This document shows, piece after piece, positions 31,843-35,650 of a DNA stretch of 35,650 bases (positions within the stretch are counted from its first letter, which is position 1; each line of letters starts with the position of its first letter). The notes under the pieces were generated by a model that was not told where the DNA came from, ran no database searches, and saw only the letters and a program-made list of their open reading frames with translations. The stretch comes from DASSTJ01 sp035707965 (GTDB lineage Bacteria > Actinomycetota > Actinomycetes > Actinomycetales > Angustibacteraceae): positions 1 to 35,650 of the forward strand of contig DASSTJ010000007.1 of the NCBI GenBank assembly GCA_035707965.1, read 5' to 3'. A program made the position numbers and the translations under genes.

Positions 31843-32730
31843 ATGAGGATCCGACGCATCGCCGCCACGGCAGCGATCGCCCTGGCCGCCGTCTCCCTCG
31901 CCGCCTGCGGCGGTGATGACGGCGCGGACAGCGGCGACGTGAAGGTCAACGCCGACGCAAAGTTCGAGGCCGGCACGACGATGGCCAAGATCCACGACGC
32001 GGGCACGATGAAGGTCGGCACCAAGTTCGACCAGCCCGGGTTCGGCCTGAAGGGCCTGTCGGGCAAGCCCGAGGGCTTCGACGTCGAGGTCGCCAAGATC
32101 ATCGCCGGTGCTCTGGGCGTCGCCCCCGACAAGATCGAGTGGGTCGAGACGCCCTCGAAGGTGCGCGAGGAGGTCATCGAGCAGGGCAAGGTCGACATGG
32201 TGGCCGCGACCTACACCATCAACGACAAGCGCAAGGAGCGCATCTCCTTCGCCGGTCCGTACTACGTGGCCGGTCAGCAGCTCATGGTGAAGTCCGACAA
32301 CTCGGCGATCACCGGCCCGGACAGCCTCAAGTCGAACCCCAACGCGAAGGTGTGCTCGGTCACCGGCTCCACGCCGTCCGAGCAGATCAAGCCGTACCTG
32401 GCCAGCGAGAGCCAGCTCGTGCTCTTCGACGTGTACGACAAGTGCGCCGACGCGCTGAAGAACGGTCAGGTCGACGTCGTCACGACCGACAACGTCATCC
32501 TGCTGGGCTTCGTCTCGAAGTCCGACGGTGCGTTCAAGCTGGTCGGTGACCAGTTCACCGAGGAGCCCTACGGCCTCGGCATCAAGAAGGGCGACGTGAA
32601 GTTCTGCGAGTTCATCAACACGACGCTCAAGGAGAACGAGGACGCCTACAACAAGGCGTGGGCGAGCACGGCCGGCAAGGTCGAGGGTGCCGCGGCACCG
32701 AAGCTGCCCGAGGCTGCGGCCTGCAGCTGA
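31843..32730 (+). CDS. gluB: GluB-type glutamate-binding lipoprotein
   Basis: This 295-residue solute-binding protein captures the amino acid outside the cell. A signal peptide with two arginines and the lipobox LAAC places the lipid-modified cysteine at residue 22, followed by a Gly/Asp linker. The body has the family-3 pattern: MKVGTKFDQPGFG, EGFDVEVAKIIAGALG, VDMVAATYTIND and ERISFAGPYYVAGQ. GGAGG lies five bases before the ATG. It is the second gene of gluABCD, and a very stable hairpin follows its stop codon. Glutamate is the likely substrate from gene order; related amino acids cannot be excluded. Confidence 0.92.
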   Translation: MRIRRIAATAAIALAAVSLAACGGDDGADSGDVKVNADAKFEAGTTMAKIHDAGTMKVGTKFDQPGFGLKGLSGKPEGFDVEVAKIIAGALGVAPDKIEWVETPSKVREEVIEQGKVDMVAATYTINDKRKERISFAGPYYVAGQQLMVKSDNSAITGPDSLKSNPNAKVCSVTGSTPSEQIKPYLASESQLVLFDVYDKCADALKNGQVDVVTTDNVILLGFVSKSDGAFKLVGDQFTEEPYGLGIKKGDVKFCEFINTTLKENEDAYNKAWASTAGKVEGAAAPKLPEAAACS

Positions 32731-32743
32731 CCTGAGCGGGCAC

Positions 32744-32783
32744 TGGTCGGTGCCGACGTCCAGCCGGACGTCGGTACCGACCA
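32744..32783 (+). terminator. 18-bp intra-operon hairpin between gluB and gluC
   Basis: TGGTCGGT-G-CCGACGTCC (32744-32761) pairs with GGACGTCGG-T-ACCGACCA (32766-32783) over 18 base pairs including one G-U, around the loop AGCC. It begins 14 bases after the gluB stop. Such structures often attenuate read-through or protect the upstream message, so that the binding protein outnumbers the permease. Confidence 0.7.
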
Positions 32784-32847
32784 CTCGCAGGCTGGTGGCC
32801 TGGCAGCCACGGCACAACGCAAGTCCGACCGTCACGGGAGGTGAGGC

Positions 32848-33498
32848 GTGGACGGGGTCTTGGACAACCTCGACCTGTTCTGGAGCGGGTTCGTGCGTTC
32901 CCTCGGCATCTGCCTGTGGGGGATGGTGGGATCGCTCCTGTTCGGTACGGTGCTCGCGGCGTTCCGGGTCTCACCGGTCGGCCCGCTCAAGGCTCTCGGC
33001 ACCGCTTGGGTGACGCTGGTACGCAACTGTCCGTTGACGGTCGTCCTGTTCTTCTTCGCCTTCGGCTTCCCCGAGATCGGCATCAACGCCAGCTACTACG
33101 TCTTCGGCGTCAGCGCACTGATCGTCTACACCTCGGCCTTCGTCTGCGAGGCACTGCGCGGAGGCATCAACTCCGTGCCCGCCGGCCAGGCGGAGGCGGC
33201 CCGGGCCATCGGCCTGCCGTTCAGCAAGACCCTCACGCAGATCGTGCTCCCCCAGGCGTTCCGGACCTCGATCCCACCCGTGGGCAGCGTCATCATCGCG
33301 ATGTTCAAGAACTCTGCCGTCGTCGGCGCCTTCGGGGTGGGCCGGGACCTGTTCAGCGTGGGCGAGTCGCTGACCAGCGCGCAGGGCTACGCCGCACTCC
33401 CGGTGCTGACCGGGGTGGCCGTCGCGTACCTGCTCATCACCTTGCCGGCCGGCGCCGTGCTCGGGCTGCTCGAGCGGAAGGTGGCGATCGTGCGATGA
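32848..33498 (+). CDS. gluC: GluC-type permease of the glutamate ABC importer
   Basis: This 216-residue inner-membrane permease has about five membrane helices. The cytoplasmic EAA loop (EAARAIGLPFSKTL, about 115-128) contacts the ATPase. VRNCPLTVVLFFFAFGFP is the usual HisM/GlnP-type segment. The GTG at 32848 has GGGAGG seven bases upstream. The stop overlaps the gluD start as ATGA, so the two permease subunits are translated together. Confidence 0.92.
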   Translation: MDGVLDNLDLFWSGFVRSLGICLWGMVGSLLFGTVLAAFRVSPVGPLKALGTAWVTLVRNCPLTVVLFFFAFGFPEIGINASYYVFGVSALIVYTSAFVCEALRGGINSVPAGQAEAARAIGLPFSKTLTQIVLPQAFRTSIPPVGSVIIAMFKNSAVVGAFGVGRDLFSVGESLTSAQGYAALPVLTGVAVAYLLITLPAGAVLGLLERKVAIVR

Positions 33499-34400
33499 GC
33501 GACTACACCGTTCTCTACGACGCGCCCGGACCGCAGGCGCGGCGGCGCAGTCTGGTCGGTGGGATCGTGGCCACCGTCGTCATCGGCGTCGGCGTCGGCG
33601 TCGTCGCGAAGCGTCTCAACGACAAGGGCCAGTTCTCTGGTGAGCTCTGGGGTCCCCTCTTCGACCCGGGCAACGAGGTGTTCCGCGACGTCTGGCGGCT
33701 GATCGGCGAAGGCCTGGTGGCGACGCTGAAGGCAGCGGCGCTCGCGATCGCCTTCTCGCTCGTTCTGGGAGCGCTCATCGGTGTCGGTCGGTTGATGCTC
33801 GGACGGTGGACCCGCCTCCCGCTGATCGGTGTCATGGAGGTGCTCCGTGGCCTGCCGGTGGTCATCACGATCTACTTCGCCAGCCGGGTGCTGCCGGAGC
33901 TCGGCGCCGACCTGTCGTTCATGCCGGGCGGCGAGGGCCTCTGGTACCTCGTCATCGGGCTGACCGCGTACAACATGGTGATCATCGCGGAGATCCTGCG
34001 CGCCGGCGTGCTGTCCCTGCCGTCCGGTCAGCGCGAGGCGGCGCTGGCGATCGGCCTCACGCCAGGCGCCACCATGCGCCTCGTGCTGCTGCCCCAGGCG
34101 GTGCGAACCATGCTGCCGGCGCTGATCAGCCAGGTCGTCGTCATCCTCAAGGACACGTCGCTGGCTGCCGTGCTCGGCATCTACATCGAGCTGCTGCGGC
34201 AGGGGAACCTCATCGCGCTCAACCTCGACAACCCCATCCAGATCCTGTCGGTCGTCGCGGTCATCTTCATCATCGTCAACTACGGACTGAGTCGCCTTGC
34301 TCGCTGGCTCGAGGGTCGCATGCGGCGCAAGGGCCACACCGCCGGTGAGCCCGTGCCCGTCGACGAGGGCACGATGTCGGCGGGTGGCGCCGCGGCCTGA
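33495..34400 (+). CDS. gluD: GluD-type permease of the glutamate ABC importer
   Basis: This 301-residue permease pairs with GluC. It has a longer N-terminus with one helix (about 17-35), then the permease domain with VLRGLPVVITIYF and the EAA loop REAALAIGLTPGATMR. A final helix near 257-275 leads into a basic tail. The ATG overlaps the gluC stop codon. It is the last gene of the operon and converges on recX with 28 bases between the stops. Confidence 0.92.
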   Translation: MSDYTVLYDAPGPQARRRSLVGGIVATVVIGVGVGVVAKRLNDKGQFSGELWGPLFDPGNEVFRDVWRLIGEGLVATLKAAALAIAFSLVLGALIGVGRLMLGRWTRLPLIGVMEVLRGLPVVITIYFASRVLPELGADLSFMPGGEGLWYLVIGLTAYNMVIIAEILRAGVLSLPSGQREAALAIGLTPGATMRLVLLPQAVRTMLPALISQVVVILKDTSLAAVLGIYIELLRQGNLIALNLDNPIQILSVVAVIFIIVNYGLSRLARWLEGRMRRKGHTAGEPVPVDEGTMSAGGAAA

Positions 34401-34401
34401 G

Positions 34402-34425
34402 CCTCGGGCCGCACGCAGCCGGAGG
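34402..34425. terminator. Weak hairpin between gluD and recX
   Basis: CCTC (34402-34405) and GAGG (34422-34425) enclose a further GGC/GCC pair after one mismatch. It sits in the 28-base gap between two convergent genes. The stem is short and interrupted. Confidence 0.3.
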
Positions 34426-34428
34426 GCG

Positions 34429-35046
34429 TCACCTGTCGAGCCGCTCGTCCAGTGCGACGTCGGTCAGCTCTTCTCCTGAGCCGGTCAGCCCGTCGCTGAC
34501 CAGCGACTCCCGCACGACGCGGAACGCCAGCCCGCTGCTGTATCCCTTGCGGGCCAGCATGCCGACCAGCCGGTTGACCTGCTTCTCCGGAGGCAGGCCA
34601 CGCACGGACGGCAGCCGGCGGATCACCAGGCCCCGGGCAAGCTCGACCTCGGTGTCGTCGTCCACCTGGTCGAGCGTCGCGCGGGCGAGCTCGTCGTCGA
34701 TGCCCTTCGACCTCAGCTCGTGCGCGAGCGCTCGACGCGACAGCCCGCGCGTCGCCTGCCGCGACCGAACCCAACCCTCGGCGAACGCCTCGTCGTCCAC
34801 CAGCCCCACGGCCTCCATGCGGTCGAGCACGTAGTCTGCGACATCAGCCGGGGTGCCGCGGTCAGCCAGCTTCTGCGCCAGCTGGGCGCGGCTGCGCGGC
34901 GCCATCGTCAGCTGGCGCAGCACGATCGCTCGGGCGACCGACTCGGGGTCGGCGTCGGGCGTCTCGTCCGCCGCACCACCGGGCGTCGGACCTGCGGGGC
35001 CGCGGTAGCGCGGCCGGGTGCCACGGCGGGTAGTTCTGCCGTTCAT
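34429..35046 (-). CDS. recX: RecX, regulator of RecA
   Basis: This 205-residue helical-repeat protein binds RecA filaments and limits their activity. It has an Arg/Pro-rich N-terminal tail (1-35), then RecX three-helix repeats: ARAIVLRQLTMAPRSRAQL, VGLVDDEAFAEGWVRSR and KGIDDELARATL, with LARKGYSSGLAFRVV at the end. The ATG at 35046 is preceded by GGGGAGG with a rather long 11-base spacer. It lies 88 bases downstream of recA with a hairpin between, so it is probably made by partial read-through. Confidence 0.93.
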   Translation of the reverse strand: MNGRTTRRGTRPRYRGPAGPTPGGAADETPDADPESVARAIVLRQLTMAPRSRAQLAQKLADRGTPADVADYVLDRMEAVGLVDDEAFAEGWVRSRQATRGLSRRALAHELRSKGIDDELARATLDQVDDDTEVELARGLVIRRLPSVRGLPPEKQVNRLVGMLARKGYSSGLAFRVVRESLVSDGLTGSGEELTDVALDERLDR

Positions 35047-35080
35047 GTGATCAGCGCCTCCCCACAGCGGCAGGAACGCG

Positions 35081-35117
35081 GTGTGCCACCCACCAGCGGG
35101 GCCAGAGGGCGGCACAC
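35081..35117 (-). terminator. Attenuator-like hairpin between recA and recX
   Basis: GTGTGCC (35081-35087) and GGCACAC (35111-35117) form a 7-bp stem, extended after one mismatch by CCC/GGG around a 15-base loop. In Escherichia coli a terminator in the same position lets only a small part of recA transcripts reach recX. The same logic is likely here. Confidence 0.5.
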
Positions 35118-35134
35118 GGACGACTCATCGCGGG

Positions 35135-35650
35135 TCAGAAGTCGACCGGGACCTCGGGGACCTCAGCCGGTGCATCCAGCTTGGGGCCGATGCCGAGCTT
35201 CTCCTTGATCTTCTTCTCCAGCTCGTTGCCCAGGTCGGGGTTGTCGCGCAGGAACGACCGCGCGTTCTCCTTGCCCTGCCCCAGCTGGTCGCCCTCGTAG
35301 GTGTACCAGGCGCCGGACTTGCGCACGAAGCCGTGCTCCACGCCCATGTCGATGAGCCCACCCTCACGCGAGATGCCCTGGCCGTAGAGGATGTCGAACT
35401 CTGCCTGCTTGAACGGCGGGGCCATCTTGTTCTTGACGATCTTGCAACGGGTGCGGTTGCCGACCGGCTCGGTGCCGTCCTTGAGGGTCTCGATCCGACG
35501 GACGTCGAGGCGGACCGAGGCGTAGAACTTCAGCGCCTTGCCACCGGTGGTGGTCTCCGGCGAACCGAACATGACGCCGATCTTCTCTCGCAGCTGGTTG
35601 ATGAAGATCGCGGTGGTGTTGGAGTTACTGAGCGCACCGGTCATCTTGCG
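35135..35650 (-). CDS. recA: RecA, C-terminal part (5' end outside the window)
   Basis: The visible 171 codons begin ...RKMTGALSNSNTTAIFINQ and cover the end of the RecA core. Visible features are loop L2 in GVMFGSPETTTGGKALKFY, then SVRLDVRRIE and KNKMAPPFKQAEFDI. The C-terminal domain ends in the acidic VPEVPVDF. RecA forms filaments on single-stranded DNA and triggers LexA self-cleavage, so it controls the SOS box found in this window. The start, promoter and Walker motifs are beyond the right edge. No intein is present in the visible part. Confidence 0.97.
   Translation of the reverse strand, partial: RKMTGALSNSNTTAIFINQLREKIGVMFGSPETTTGGKALKFYASVRLDVRRIETLKDGTEPVGNRTRCKIVKNKMAPPFKQAEFDILYGQGISREGGLIDMGVEHGFVRKSGAWYTYEGDQLGQGKENARSFLRDNPDLGNELEKKIKEKLGIGPKLDAPAEVPEVPVDF

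Noticed and set aside
34429..35650. An intein in RecA, known from some mycobacteria
   Set aside because: The visible RecA sequence is continuous with no insertion; the 5' part is outside the window.

Overview
The window is high-GC DNA that reads as the chromosome of an actinobacterium. The signs are a dcw cluster beginning with mraZ-rsmH-ftsL-ftsI-murE, DUF3040 and DUF6504 proteins, a DnaE2 mutasome, a perfect actinobacterial LexA box, many GTG starts, several candidate leaderless genes, and a gluABCD transporter next to recX-recA. I cannot name the genus. The layout is typical of core chromosome. I see no prophage, insertion sequence, CRISPR array, tRNA or rRNA.

Left part (1-6137, minus strand): division and wall operon mraZ, rsmH, ftsL, ftsI, murE and the first nine codons of murF. 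A promoter overlaps a set of 10-bp-spaced MraZ boxes, followed by a leader with two strong hairpins. A 503-bp divergent region separates it from a plus-strand operon of a MoxR ATPase, a DUF58 protein and a TgpA-like membrane transglutaminase (6502-11353). A palindrome covering both stop codons ends that operon against the convergent DUF3040 gene.

Middle (11372-20705): five minus-strand genes, DUF6504 - SAV_6107-type HEPN - dnaE2 - SAM methyltransferase - dinB, stand in tight succession behind a perfect LexA box (19356-19371). They read as one DNA-damage-inducible mutagenesis operon carrying two translesion polymerases and three accessory proteins. No imuA or imuB homologue is in the window. 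A protein-isoaspartate methyltransferase-like gene and a YbaK-type deacylase gene diverge from it.

Right part (20724-35650): dinG-type helicase (minus), a membrane GGDEF protein (plus), hflX (minus), an RsmC-like methyltransferase (plus), dapF, miaA and miaB (minus), the glutamate ABC transporter gluABCD (plus), then recX and the 3' part of recA (minus).

The main points for a second look are: the SOS operon with its HEPN and DUF6504 members; a chain of overlapping mini-ORFs leading into gluA, and a similar one between rsmH and ftsL; 15-bp tandem repeats in the N-terminal tails of three unrelated proteins (FtsI, HflX, HEPN); a duplicated 43-bp element between hflX and the RsmC-like gene; and structured leaders and attenuator-like hairpins in the mraZ, recA-recX and glu transcripts.
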